This document shows positions 8,169 through 14,920 of a stretch of DNA of 64,000 nucleotides, piece after piece. Location of the stretch: NCBI GenBank assembly GCA_049322755.1, contig JBMOQX010000029.1:1-64000 (forward strand), read 5' to 3'. Below the pieces are notes generated by a model, which ran no database searches, was not told the origin of the DNA, and saw nothing but the letters and a program-made list of their open reading frames with translations. Position 1 is the stretch's first letter; every line of letters begins with the position of its first letter. The translations under genes and the position numbers were made by a program. This stretch comes from DATIUV01 sp049322755. GTDB taxonomy: Bacteria > Pseudomonadota > Gammaproteobacteria > Burkholderiales > UBA6910.

Positions 8169-8714
8169 CTAATCGAACTGCTCCGCTTGGGCAAGGGTTC
8201 CGGCCGCCGCATCCTTTGCCGACAGTTGCGGCAGCGTATCGAGCGGCCAGGCAACGCCGATATCCGGATCGTTCCAAACGATCGTGCGCTCATGCTCCAG
8301 CGCATAGAAGCTCGTCGTCTTGTAGAGGAAGTCCGCCCGTTCGGACAGCACCAGAAAGCCATGGGCAAAACCTTCCGGAATCCACACCATCCGCTTGTTC
8401 TCCGCGCTTAAGCGGACCCCAACCCACTTCCCGAACGTCGGCGAACTTTTCCGCAGGTCCACGGCGACGTCGAACACCTCCCCGGTCACCACGCGAACCA
8501 GCTTCCCCTGGGGCTGCCGGATCTGGTAGTGCAGTCCGCGCAGGACGTTCTTTGCCGATCGGGAATGGTTGTCCTGCACGAAGGTGGGGTTGAGGCCCGT
8601 GGCCTCGTGGAAAGCGCGCTGGTTGTAGCTTTCCATGAAGAAGCCGCGCTCGTCGCCGAAGACCTTCGGCTCCAGGATGAGCACGTCGGGGATCTCGGTG
8701 GGGATGACCTTCAT
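8169..8714 (-). CDS. rmlC: dTDP-4-dehydrorhamnose 3,5-epimerase
   Basis: A 181-residue cupin, the normal size for RmlC. Motifs are DERGFFMESYN (20-31), the catalytic His in VLRGLHYQ (His62), GKLVRVVTGEVFDVAVDLR, and WIPEGFAHGF with the Tyr of FLYKTT (Tyr131). It acts third in dTDP-L-rhamnose synthesis. Its ATG overlaps the TGA of a short rmlA-like tail (TGATG), a sign that rmlA once sat directly upstream; today a HEPN/MNT block separates the two. Confidence 0.93.
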   Translation of the reverse strand: MKVIPTEIPDVLILEPKVFGDERGFFMESYNQRAFHEATGLNPTFVQDNHSRSAKNVLRGLHYQIRQPQGKLVRVVTGEVFDVAVDLRKSSPTFGKWVGVRLSAENKRMVWIPEGFAHGFLVLSERADFLYKTTSFYALEHERTIVWNDPDIGVAWPLDTLPQLSAKDAAAGTLAQAEQFD

Positions 8715-8740
8715 CAGAACGCGCGCTCGCTGAGCACCTG
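8714..8740 (-). pseudogene. Fossil 3' end of an rmlA gene
   Basis: Nine codons read QVLSERAF-stop and match the last residues of the intact rmlA downstream (RVLSERVF-stop, ending at 10477), including most of the nucleotide sequence (GTGCTCAGCGAGCG shared). The stop overlaps the rmlC start as in compact rmlAC operons. Homology ends just upstream, where unrelated sequence leads into the HEPN gene. Read as the scar left when toxin–antitoxin genes entered the rmlA/rmlC junction; a chance minigene starting at ATGCCG is the alternative. Confidence 0.5.
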
Positions 8741-8769
8741 CGGCATGAGAACTCCTTCGCCCAACAGGA

Positions 8770-9195
8770 TTATGTCGCGGTCCGGTGAAGGCTCTCGAAC
8801 AGGCCGATACACTCCACAACGAAGCGTGCGTCCGCCAGCGCGCGATCGCCGTGTTTGGCGACATAAGCCTGGGTGGGAATGAAATCACGGTCGCCGTAGA
8901 AGGCGAGCTCGCGCTCCTTGCGCAAGGCCAGCGAAATAGCCGCCAGTCGGGGCAGGCGCGCCCGGTACTCCTCGGCGAAGAAGGTCTCGTTCTCCAGCAG
9001 GATGGGTCCGACATCATGCCACTTGGGAGGATCGATCCCGACCCACCGCAGCATGCCCTTAAGCGCCAGCTCGACCAATTCCTGCGCTTCCCGAACGACG
9101 TCGGAATAGGCTGCCTGCTCCTGCAGGACTTCGAGTACCCGGATGCGCTTGCGCGCCTTCTCGAAATACGCGGCGGCGAGCTCGTCGGTGGTCAC
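8770..9195 (-). CDS. HEPN-domain protein (toxin-like partner of MNT)
   Basis: A 141-residue, mostly helical HEPN protein. The recognisable core is VREAQELVELALKGML followed by WHDVGPILL, the conserved A-x-E-x-x-x-K-helix and His-turn of this fold. Its ATG overlaps the stop of the MNT gene (9192-9195), the standard layout of HEPN/MNT modules, in which the HEPN protein acts as RNase-like toxin and the MNT enzyme adenylylates and silences it. Lies between the rmlA fossil and the MNT gene. Confidence 0.65.
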   Translation of the reverse strand: MTTDELAAAYFEKARKRIRVLEVLQEQAAYSDVVREAQELVELALKGMLRWVGIDPPKWHDVGPILLENETFFAEEYRARLPRLAAISLALRKERELAFYGDRDFIPTQAYVAKHGDRALADARFVVECIGLFESLHRTAT

Positions 9196-9683
9196 AGCTC
9201 GATCCGGTCCCCGGGCTTGTAATCGGGCTTAAGGACCCAATAGTATCCGCCGCCCTTGTAGACGCGGCGCGCTCCCATCGCGCGCAGGCGGGCAGCCAGG
9301 CCCTCCAGGTAATCGCGCAGGACGCTGCCGCGATCGTGGAGGATAAGCGCCTGGTCGGTCAGGTCGAGGAAAAGGAAGCTGCCCTGCCGCAGTTCCTCTG
9401 GCGTCTTGAAAACGGGCGAAAGGATTGTCTGCACGCCCTCGGCGCGCGCCTCGGCGAGGGGCTTGCGGAGACGCTCCTCCACCGCGTCGAACTCCGCCAT
9501 CCGTTCCATCCGGCCATCAGGCAGGGGGTTCGCGACAAGCAGGAGATCGATGTCCGAATCCGGCCGCATGGTGCCTCGGGCCACCGATCCGAACACGGCG
9601 AGGCTTACCAGCCGGCCGCCGTAGACCGCTTCGCAGGCGCCCGGCAACGCGGCGAGAATGCGCTCAAAGCCCTGGCGATACAT
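9192..9683 (-). CDS. MNT-type nucleotidyltransferase
   Basis: A 163-residue minimal nucleotidyltransferase. The catalytic signature FGSVARGTMRPDSDIDLLLV begins near residue 30 and gives the GS motif plus the DxD metal ligands. The C-terminal half (DRGSVLRDYLEGLAARLR) is helical. It overlaps the downstream HEPN gene by four bases and forms the first complete HEPN/MNT pair in the rhamnose region. Related pairs act as toxin–antitoxin systems by AMPylation of the HEPN partner; activity here is inferred. Confidence 0.75.
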   Translation of the reverse strand: MYRQGFERILAALPGACEAVYGGRLVSLAVFGSVARGTMRPDSDIDLLLVANPLPDGRMERMAEFDAVEERLRKPLAEARAEGVQTILSPVFKTPEELRQGSFLFLDLTDQALILHDRGSVLRDYLEGLAARLRAMGARRVYKGGGYYWVLKPDYKPGDRIEL

Positions 9684-9795
9684 GCTGATCGAGCTTCCCG
9701 AGTCTGGCCCAAGGACCGGCTTTAATCACTGCGGAAAGCTTACCAGAGCCGGCATCCCGGCGGCGCGGAAGGTGATCGCAATGATTCGGGAGCGG

Positions 9796-9920
9796 TCACA
9801 AACGCGTCTCGAGCGCACGCGCAAACCTCTTGAAGTCATCCAGATCATTGCGACAGATGGCGTAGACGATCTGCCGGTCGATGGTCTGATAGCTGTGGAC
9901 GGCCACGTTGCGAAATCGAT
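9796..9920 (-). pseudogene. Truncated HepT (DUF86) toxin, C-terminus only
   Basis: The frame reads DRFRNVAVHSYQTIDRQIVY and ends LDDFKRFARALETRL-stop. That is the C-terminal third of a DUF86/HepT protein, including the RNVAVHxY element that carries the Rx4-6H catalytic motif. The N-terminal hundred or so residues are absent: the MNT gene at 9920-10318 runs straight into it and there is no start codon or ribosome site in frame. A deletion has removed the front of the toxin while sparing the antitoxin-like gene. Confidence 0.6.
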
Positions 9921-10318
9921 CAACCGCGCGTCCATGCCCGTCTGCGCTCGGCGAGGATGCGACGTCGATAGGGCATCATGTCGGCCTCATCGTAAAGCAC
10001 GCGGCGTATCAGGTTCGCATAGAGACGCCGGTCGGTGCAGTGGATCAGCCGCCCGCGGCTTAACGCTTCCGCTCGTATGGGGCCATCGCAAGTCGTCAGG
10101 TCGATCAGGTCCACGGGACGTCCGGCGAGCGTTGCAAGTTCCCCGATCAGCTGCGTTCGATCGTCCAGGGTCAGCGGCGTCTGGCCGGCCACCGCGATGT
10201 CCAGATCGCTGTCCACACGCCCCCGGCCGTGGGCGAGCGAGCCGAACAGCAGGGCAACGCGCAGGTTCGCGTGTTGCTTCATCAGTGCTGCCAGCTTGTT
10301 TTCGAGCGAGGCGTCCAT
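9920..10318 (-). CDS. MNT-type nucleotidyltransferase (MntA-like), orphaned
   Basis: A 132-residue nucleotidyltransferase with ALLFGSLAHGRGRVDSDLDI (residues 22-41), the GS and DxD catalytic motifs, followed by the LAGRPVDLIDL strand typical of MntA partners of HepT. Its last dozen residues (RRRILAERRRAWTRG) look like the start of the junction with the truncated HepT remnant. With its toxin partner decayed, it may persist as an antitoxin against related HEPN proteins, or simply be eroding. Confidence 0.7.
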   Translation of the reverse strand: MDASLENKLAALMKQHANLRVALLFGSLAHGRGRVDSDLDIAVAGQTPLTLDDRTQLIGELATLAGRPVDLIDLTTCDGPIRAEALSRGRLIHCTDRRLYANLIRRVLYDEADMMPYRRRILAERRRAWTRG

Positions 10319-10476
10319 GGTGGGAGGATTTCATCACGGGGGGCGGGATCGGCGCAAATCGGCAGCAGACCCCCGTGGATCGGGACCGAATGCCCGGCCG
10401 CAGGAAATCGACGCGGCATCTCCGGCTCGTCCCGAAGCGACCGGATGGCGCTGCGAGTCATTCAGTCGTGTCCTGT

Positions 10477-11352
10477 TCAGAACACCCGCTCGCTGAGCAC
10501 CCGCAGCAGGTACTGGCCGTAGCCGTTCTTCGCCAGCGGGCGCGCCAGCGCTTCCATCTGCTCGGCGCTGATCCAGCCGGCGCGGTAGGCGATCTCCTCG
10601 GGGCAGGCGATCTTGAGGCCTTGCCGGCGCTCGATGGTTTCGATGAAGGCCGAGGCCTCCATCATGGTCTCGTGGGTGCCGGTGTCCAGCCAGGCGTAGC
10701 CGCGGCCCATGACGACGACGTCCAGCTGACCCATCTCCAGGTAGCGCTTGTTGACGTCGGTGATTTCCAGCTCGCCGCGGGCGGAGGGCTTGAGCGAAGA
10801 GGCGATGTCCACGACCTGGTTGTCGTAGAAGTAGAGGCCGGTGACGGCGTAGCGGGATTTGGGCCGCTTCGGTTTTTCCTCGAGGCTCACCGCGCGGCCG
10901 TTGGCGTCGAATTCCACCACGCCGTAGCGCTCGGGGTCGTGCACCGGGTAGGCGAACACCGTCGCGCCGTCCTGCCGCTTCGCCGCCTGGCCGACGATGC
11001 CGGCCAGATCGTGGCCGTAGAAGATGTTGTCCCCCAGCATCAGCGCGCAGGGATCCCGGCCTACGAACTCGCGGCCGATGATGAACGCCTGCGCGAGCCC
11101 TTCCGGCGCCGGCTGCACCGCGTAGCGCAGGTCCAGCCCCCAGCGCGTGCCGTCGCCCAGCAATTCTTCGAACCGCGGGGTGTCCTGCGGGGTGGAGATC
11201 ACCAGGATGTCGCGGATGCCCGCCAGCATCAGGGTGCTGAGCGGGTAGTAGATCATCGGCTTGTCGTAGATCGGCAGCAGCTGCTTGGACACCACGTGGG
11301 TCACCGGGTACAGCCGCGTGCCGGAGCCGCCGGCGAGGATGATGCCTTTCAT
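10477..11352 (-). CDS. rmlA: Glucose-1-phosphate thymidylyltransferase
   Basis: A 291-residue RmlA of normal length. It begins MKGIILAGGSGTRLYPVT (nucleotide-binding loop), then KQLLPIYDKPMIYYPLS, LGDNIFYGHDL (metal-binding Asp) and EEKPKRPKSRYAVTGLYFYD. It makes dTDP-glucose, the first step of dTDP-rhamnose synthesis. Upstream is a palindromic repeat and then the Phd/PIN pair; downstream, 158 bases separate it from an orphan MNT gene, with a GTGTCCTGTTC motif resembling the IS-like ends at 14.3 kb right after the stop. Confidence 0.95.
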   Translation of the reverse strand: MKGIILAGGSGTRLYPVTHVVSKQLLPIYDKPMIYYPLSTLMLAGIRDILVISTPQDTPRFEELLGDGTRWGLDLRYAVQPAPEGLAQAFIIGREFVGRDPCALMLGDNIFYGHDLAGIVGQAAKRQDGATVFAYPVHDPERYGVVEFDANGRAVSLEEKPKRPKSRYAVTGLYFYDNQVVDIASSLKPSARGELEITDVNKRYLEMGQLDVVVMGRGYAWLDTGTHETMMEASAFIETIERRQGLKIACPEEIAYRAGWISAEQMEALARPLAKNGYGQYLLRVLSERVF

Positions 11353-11353
11353 T

Positions 11354-11389
11354 GGGTGATGAGGAATGGGGGATGGGGAATGGGGAACG
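11354..11389. repeat. Dispersed G-rich repeat, copy 1
   Basis: The gap behind the rmlA start holds GGGTGATGAGGAATGGG followed by two more GGATGGGGAATGGGG units. The same core (GGGTGATG, then AATGAGGAATGGG) recurs at 33829-33902 and 39258-39336 in full palindromic form; this copy keeps only one arm. Such elements are common between genes in betaproteobacteria. Function not evident from sequence. Confidence 0.6.
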
Positions 11390-11439
11390 AGCGCTTCATC
11401 GTCTACGCATTGCCCTGTGCAGGTCGACGGTGCTCGCCG

Positions 11440-11820
11440 TTATCCGGCCAGCAGGATTGCGTCGCCGTAGCTCGCCAGCGCGCGATCATGCGTCAGCAGC
11501 CGCATGGGCTCCGTCAGCGCCTGGGCGACGAGCATCCGGTCGAACGGGTCCCGGTGGTGGTCCGGCAGGCCCGCCACCACGGCGGCATGGCGGGAGGTGA
11601 CCGGCAGTTCGCCGAAACCGCCTGCCGTCAGCGCCGACGCAAACGCCGAGGGGTCCACCTCGAGGCGGCCGAGCCGGGTCTTGATGGCGACTTCCCATAC
11701 GCTGGCCGCGCTCACGTAAACCTCGTTGGAGGGGTCCCGGATCAGGTCGCCGGATTTTCCCGGCAGCCGCGAGCCGGCGACCCACCACAGCAGGAGGTGC
11801 GTATCGACCAGAATTCTCAC
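11440..11820 (-). CDS. PIN-domain toxin, VapC-like
   Basis: A 126-residue PIN-domain RNase. Acidic metal ligands are visible at the start (RILVDTHLLLWWVAG, Asp6), in VSAASVWEVAIKTRLGRL (Glu43) and in HHRDPFDRMLVAQAL (Asp92 and Asp95 region), with a final LLTHDRALASYG. It starts four bases before the end of the Phd-like antitoxin gene, as in standard modules. Predicted target is RNA; no target can be named. Confidence 0.85.
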   Translation of the reverse strand: MRILVDTHLLLWWVAGSRLPGKSGDLIRDPSNEVYVSAASVWEVAIKTRLGRLEVDPSAFASALTAGGFGELPVTSRHAAVVAGLPDHHRDPFDRMLVAQALTEPMRLLTHDRALASYGDAILLAG

Positions 11821-12065
11821 TTCGCGCGCGGGCCGCCCTCGAACGCTGCCAGCATATCGTCGGGCAGCGGGGCGTCGAAGTCCTTGCCGATCCGGATCTT
11901 GCCCTTGAGCAGCCCCGGCTTGCGCGGCGCGCGCGCCGGCGTCAGCGGGACGATGCGCGCCACGGGCTTCCCCGCGCGCGAGATGATGATTTCCTCGCCG
12001 GCTTCCGCCCGCTCCACCAGCCGGGAAAGCTGGGTCTTGGCCTGATGAATGTTGATGAACTCCAT
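11817..12065 (-). CDS. Phd/YefM-family antitoxin
   Basis: An 82-residue antitoxin. The N-terminal DNA-binding part has the Phd/YefM pattern EFINIHQAKTQLSRLVERA, then GEEIIISRAGKPVARIV. The C-terminal tail (RIGKDFDAPLPDDMLAAF) is the usual toxin-binding region of VapB-like Phd proteins. ATG at 12065 was chosen because GGAG sits seven bases upstream; an in-frame start at 12080 would overlap the candidate operator at 12081-12092. Confidence 0.85.
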   Translation of the reverse strand: MEFINIHQAKTQLSRLVERAEAGEEIIISRAGKPVARIVPLTPARAPRKPGLLKGKIRIGKDFDAPLPDDMLAAFEGGPRAK

Positions 12066-12080
12066 GGGCATCTCCAACAA

Positions 12081-12092
12081 ACTTAGCTAAGT
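12081..12092. promoter_or_regulatory. 12-bp palindrome, candidate Phd operator
   Basis: ACTTAGCTAAGT is a perfect palindrome 15 bases upstream of the antitoxin start, next to its ribosome site. Phd/YefM antitoxins repress their own modules by binding short palindromes in this position. It is more AT-rich than the surrounding sequence. Confidence 0.5.
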
Positions 12093-12126
12093 CTAGTCCA
12101 TACGGAGCGGCCGCGCAACGCCCGCC

Positions 12127-13194
12127 TCACGCCTTGCCGTCGCGGGCGCTGTAGTTCCTCTCGATCCACGACTTGTACGCCCCGGTCTGCACCGCCTCCA
12201 CCCAGGGCCGGTTGGCCAGGTACCAGTCGACGGTCTTGCGGATGCCGGATTCGAAGCTCTCCCGCGGCGCCCAGTCGAGCTCGCCGCGGATCTTGCGGAT
12301 GTCCATGGCGTAGCGGCGGTCGTGGCCGGGGCGGTCGGCGACGTACTTGATCAGCGCCGAGTGGGGTTTGCGCGACGGGTGGATGTCGTCGAGCATGCGG
12401 CAGATGGTCTTGACGACGTCGAGGTTGGCCATTTCGCACTCGCCGCCGACGTTGTAGGTCTCGCCGACGCGGCCGCGCGCCAGCACCTCGCGGATCGCGC
12501 GGCAATGGTCCTCCACGTACAGCCAGTCGCGCACGTTCTTGCCGTCGCCGTACACCGGCAGGTCCTTGCCCGCCAGCCCGTTCAGGATCACCAGCGGGAT
12601 CAGCTTCTCGGGGAACTGGTAGGGACCGTAGTTGTTGGAGCAGTTGGTGGTGAGCGTCGGCAGGCCGTAGGTGTGGTGGTAGGCGCGCACCAGGTGATCC
12701 GACGCCGCCTTCGACGCCGAGTACGGGCTGCTGGGCGCGTAGGGCGTGGTCTCGGTAAACGCCGGATCGTCCATCGACAGCGAGCCGTACACCTCGTCGG
12801 TGGAAACGTGCAGGAACCGGAACGCGGCCTTGGCCTCCCCCGACAGCGCGGACCAGTACCCGCGCACTTCGTCCAGCAGCCGGAAGGTGCCGACGATATT
12901 GGTCTGGATGAAATCCTCGGGGCCGTGGATCGAGCGGTCCACGTGGCTCTCGGCGGCGAAGTGCACCACGGCGCGCGGCTGGTGCTGCGCGAGCAGCTTG
13001 CGGATCAGCTCATGGTCGGCGATGTCCCCTCGGACGAACACGTGACGCGGATCGCCCGCCACCGAAGCCAGGTTCTGCAGGTTGCCGGCGTAGGTCAGCT
13101 TGTCCAGGTTGAGGAGCGGCTCGTCCTCTTCGGCCAGCCACTGCAGGACGAAGTTGGAACCGATGAAGCCGGCGCCGCCGGTGACGAGGATCAT
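12127..13194 (-). CDS. rmlB: dTDP-glucose 4,6-dehydratase
   Basis: A 355-residue extended SDR. It has the NAD-binding GGAGFIGSN at the N-terminus, HFAAESHVDRSI (79-90), the active-site STDEVYG (Thr132-Asp133-Glu134) and Tyr158/Lys162 in SPYSASKAASDH. Length and motifs are normal for RmlB, the second step of dTDP-rhamnose synthesis. It is flanked by a HEPN/MNT pair upstream and the Phd/PIN pair downstream instead of other rml genes. Confidence 0.95.
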   Translation of the reverse strand: MILVTGGAGFIGSNFVLQWLAEEDEPLLNLDKLTYAGNLQNLASVAGDPRHVFVRGDIADHELIRKLLAQHQPRAVVHFAAESHVDRSIHGPEDFIQTNIVGTFRLLDEVRGYWSALSGEAKAAFRFLHVSTDEVYGSLSMDDPAFTETTPYAPSSPYSASKAASDHLVRAYHHTYGLPTLTTNCSNNYGPYQFPEKLIPLVILNGLAGKDLPVYGDGKNVRDWLYVEDHCRAIREVLARGRVGETYNVGGECEMANLDVVKTICRMLDDIHPSRKPHSALIKYVADRPGHDRRYAMDIRKIRGELDWAPRESFESGIRKTVDWYLANRPWVEAVQTGAYKSWIERNYSARDGKA

Positions 13195-13220
13195 GGTCTT
13201 TCAACAAGAAGTAACGGATC

Positions 13221-13556
13221 TCAGCGCAGCGGAACGCCCTCGCGCTCCACCACCGCGACGAACGGATCGCCCCGTTCGCGGCGCCGCTGCCATTCGTCCA
13301 GCGTCCAGCCGATCGGCTCGACCTCCGGCGCGACATCGAGGGCGCGGAACAGGACATCGAGGCGCTGCCGCCGGTCCTGCGGCAATTCATCGCTGACGAT
13401 CAGCAGGTCGGTATCGCTTTCGGCGGTGAAATCGCCGCGCGCTACCGAGCCGAACACGATCGCCTTCAGGCGGCCGAGCTTGAGCGCGTCGAGGTAGCGA
13501 TCCGCCCGCTCGAGGCGCTCGCGGCGATCCAGGCGGTCAAGCGGCAGCGAGAGCAT
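13221..13556 (-). CDS. MNT-type nucleotidyltransferase
   Basis: A 111-residue minimal nucleotidyltransferase with AIVFGSVARGDFTAESDTDL near residue 32 (GS and DxD motifs) and a C-terminal ERGDPFVAVVEREGVPL, common in MNT partners of HEPN proteins. It overlaps the HEPN gene at 13537-13926 by 20 bases and lies 26 bases before rmlB, so it is probably cotranscribed with rmlB. Confidence 0.75.
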   Translation of the reverse strand: MLSLPLDRLDRRERLERADRYLDALKLGRLKAIVFGSVARGDFTAESDTDLLIVSDELPQDRRQRLDVLFRALDVAPEVEPIGWTLDEWQRRRERGDPFVAVVEREGVPLR

Positions 13557-13926
13557 CGAGCCACTCCAGGACGCTGGCAGCGCAGGCGATGGCCTTCTGA
13601 GCGTCGGTTTCCCGATAGTAATCCATCGGCGAACCCCAGTCGTAGGCGTCGGGATACCGTGACGGGATGTAGACCTTGTCCAGCTCCCGCGCGCAATCGA
13701 GGATGGCGGCCGGGACCTGCGTTTCCGACTCGGCCAAGAGCTTCACCACCGAGTGCCCCGTGACGAAGCGGCGCGTCGCGCGCACGAACCCTTTTACTGC
13801 CAGCTCCGCCGCCTGCTGCGCCTTGAAACAGGCCCAATCGTGGTCTCCGACCGCCTGGTCGCGTCGGGCCGAGTCAAGGGTGTGGCGGGCCTGACGGCGA
13901 TAGCGTTCCCACTCCTCGCGCTTCAC
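13537..13926 (-). CDS. HEPN-domain protein
   Basis: A 129-residue HEPN protein. The fold's signature is CFKAQQAAELAVKGFVRA followed by VTGHSVVKLL, and the C-terminal part contains YIPSRYPDAYDWGSP, as in PF05168-type HEPN proteins. It is upstream of and overlaps its MNT partner, the reverse order of the pair at 8.8-9.7 kb. Predicted RNase-like toxin controlled by the MNT enzyme; the role is from family knowledge. Confidence 0.75.
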   Translation of the reverse strand: MKREEWERYRRQARHTLDSARRDQAVGDHDWACFKAQQAAELAVKGFVRATRRFVTGHSVVKLLAESETQVPAAILDCARELDKVYIPSRYPDAYDWGSPMDYYRETDAQKAIACAASVLEWLDALAAA

Positions 13927-14039
13927 GGGCTGACCCTTTCACCTGTCATGAATTTCCGGAGCACTCCGACCTCAGAAGCGGATCGCTGTCGTGCGCATGA
14001 CGCGCCCTTCACTTGTCCGTGTCTGCCTGGGTGCCGGCC

Positions 14040-14225
14040 TCAGCCGGCGTGACGAGACAAGACCCCAGGTAAGCATGCCCAAGCTTCAGAGCCGCCGTAG
14101 CCGCAGGCCGCCACCGCAGCGGGATCGAGCCGGGCTTTCACGTCGATGAAGCAGCCGCCCTGCTGAATCTTAGCAGAGTAGCCCGTGACGCCACGCGACG
14201 GCAGCGCCTGGGGGGCCACCGCCAT
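14040..14225 (-). pseudogene. Remnant of a nucleotide-sugar dehydrogenase C-terminus
   Basis: The segment SRGVTGYSAKIQQGGCFIDV followed by KARLDPAAVAACGY resembles the last 45 residues of UDP-sugar 6-dehydrogenases of the TviB/WbpA type, which end with a GGxFIDVK…LDxxAxxxxGY pattern. What follows (GGSEAWACLPGVLSRHAG) does not fit the family, and upstream the frame stops near 14275 with no Rossmann domain. This looks like a decayed 3' end. It is the right-hand edge of the glycan island, next to IS-like ends. Identification is from recalled family consensus and is uncertain. Confidence 0.45.
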
Positions 14226-14301
14226 CGCACAGCCGCCCGACGGCGGGGCACCCGGATACGGTTCCCGCTTGTTTTACGTTATCCAAGCTATTTCCGGAAC
14301 A

Positions 14302-14328
14302 GGACACTAGCGACTCGGGACACTAGCG
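14302..14328. repeat. Tandem GGACACTAGCG motifs, IS630-like terminus scar
   Basis: GGACACTAGCG occurs twice, 16 bases apart. Read on the minus strand each gives CTAGTGTCC, and one continues as CTAGTGTCCTGTTCCGG. The IS terminus at 111-127 reads CTAGTGTCGTGTCCCGC on the minus strand, so all three share CTAGTGTC. The second copy contains the TAG stop of the lipoprotein gene. This is consistent with IS630-type ends at CTAG targets, but no transposase remains here. Confidence 0.4.
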
Positions 14329-14793
14329 CGGCACCACCCGCGCGGTGCCGCCGCTGCCGATCACGCGCACCGGCATGCCGTTTTTCAAGCGCGAGTCCAC
14401 CGGCTGGACGATGGTAACCGAGCCGCCGGTCTGCATCGCCACCGTCACCTTCTGCGCGTCCTGCTTGTTGAGCTTGCTCTCCGCGGCGGTGCCCGCCGCC
14501 GCCCCCGCCAGCGCGCCGCCGATGGTGAGCAGCGTCTTGCCGGAGCCGCCGCCGAACTGGTGGCCGAGGATGCCGCCGGCGACGGCCCCCGCCACGGTGC
14601 CGACGCCGAACTGGTAGTCCTTGTCGACCTGGATAACCTCCAGGCCGGTGACTTTGCCGTAGCGCGCCGTTTCCGGCTCGCCGGCGGTGGCCACCGGCGC
14701 GGCCTGCTCGCCGTAGCGGGTGCCGCCCAGGTCGGCGCATCCGCCGGCGAGGGCCGCCAGCGCGCAGGCGATGACGATGCGGTTTGCGATCAT
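14323..14793 (-). CDS. Glycine-zipper outer-membrane lipoprotein, SlyB-like
   Basis: A 156-residue lipoprotein. The signal peptide ends in a lipobox (ALAALAGGCADLG, Cys at about residue 19). The middle has a glycine-zipper two-helix hairpin (GVGTVAGAVAGGILGHQFGG, then GGALAGAAAGTAAES), the Rick_17kDa/SlyB signature. The C-terminal TGGSVTIVQPVDSRLKNGMP is the usual tail. Divergent from waaC. Its stop codon lies inside the IS-like repeat, so the last residues may have been altered by that event. Confidence 0.8.
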   Translation of the reverse strand: MIANRIVIACALAALAGGCADLGGTRYGEQAAPVATAGEPETARYGKVTGLEVIQVDKDYQFGVGTVAGAVAGGILGHQFGGGSGKTLLTIGGALAGAAAGTAAESKLNKQDAQKVTVAMQTGGSVTIVQPVDSRLKNGMPVRVIGSGGTARVVPR

Positions 14794-14920
14794 AATGCTT
14801 TCTCCTTGGCTCGACGGGATCTGCGGCGCAGCCGGGCGGTGCCCGCCCGCCGTGGCGCCGGTTCCGATTTCATTCTAGCCTTACGGTTTTCCGCCGTCAG
14901 GCGGGTTCCTTGCGATTTCC

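Noticed and set aside
9726..9935. 69-codon frame across the HepT remnant
   Set aside because: It is out of frame with the recognisable HepT tail and rich in Arg/Ser, as shadows are.
13753..14052. Plus-strand frame over the HEPN gene and following gap
   Set aside because: No domain or ribosome site, and most of it is antisense to the HEPN gene.
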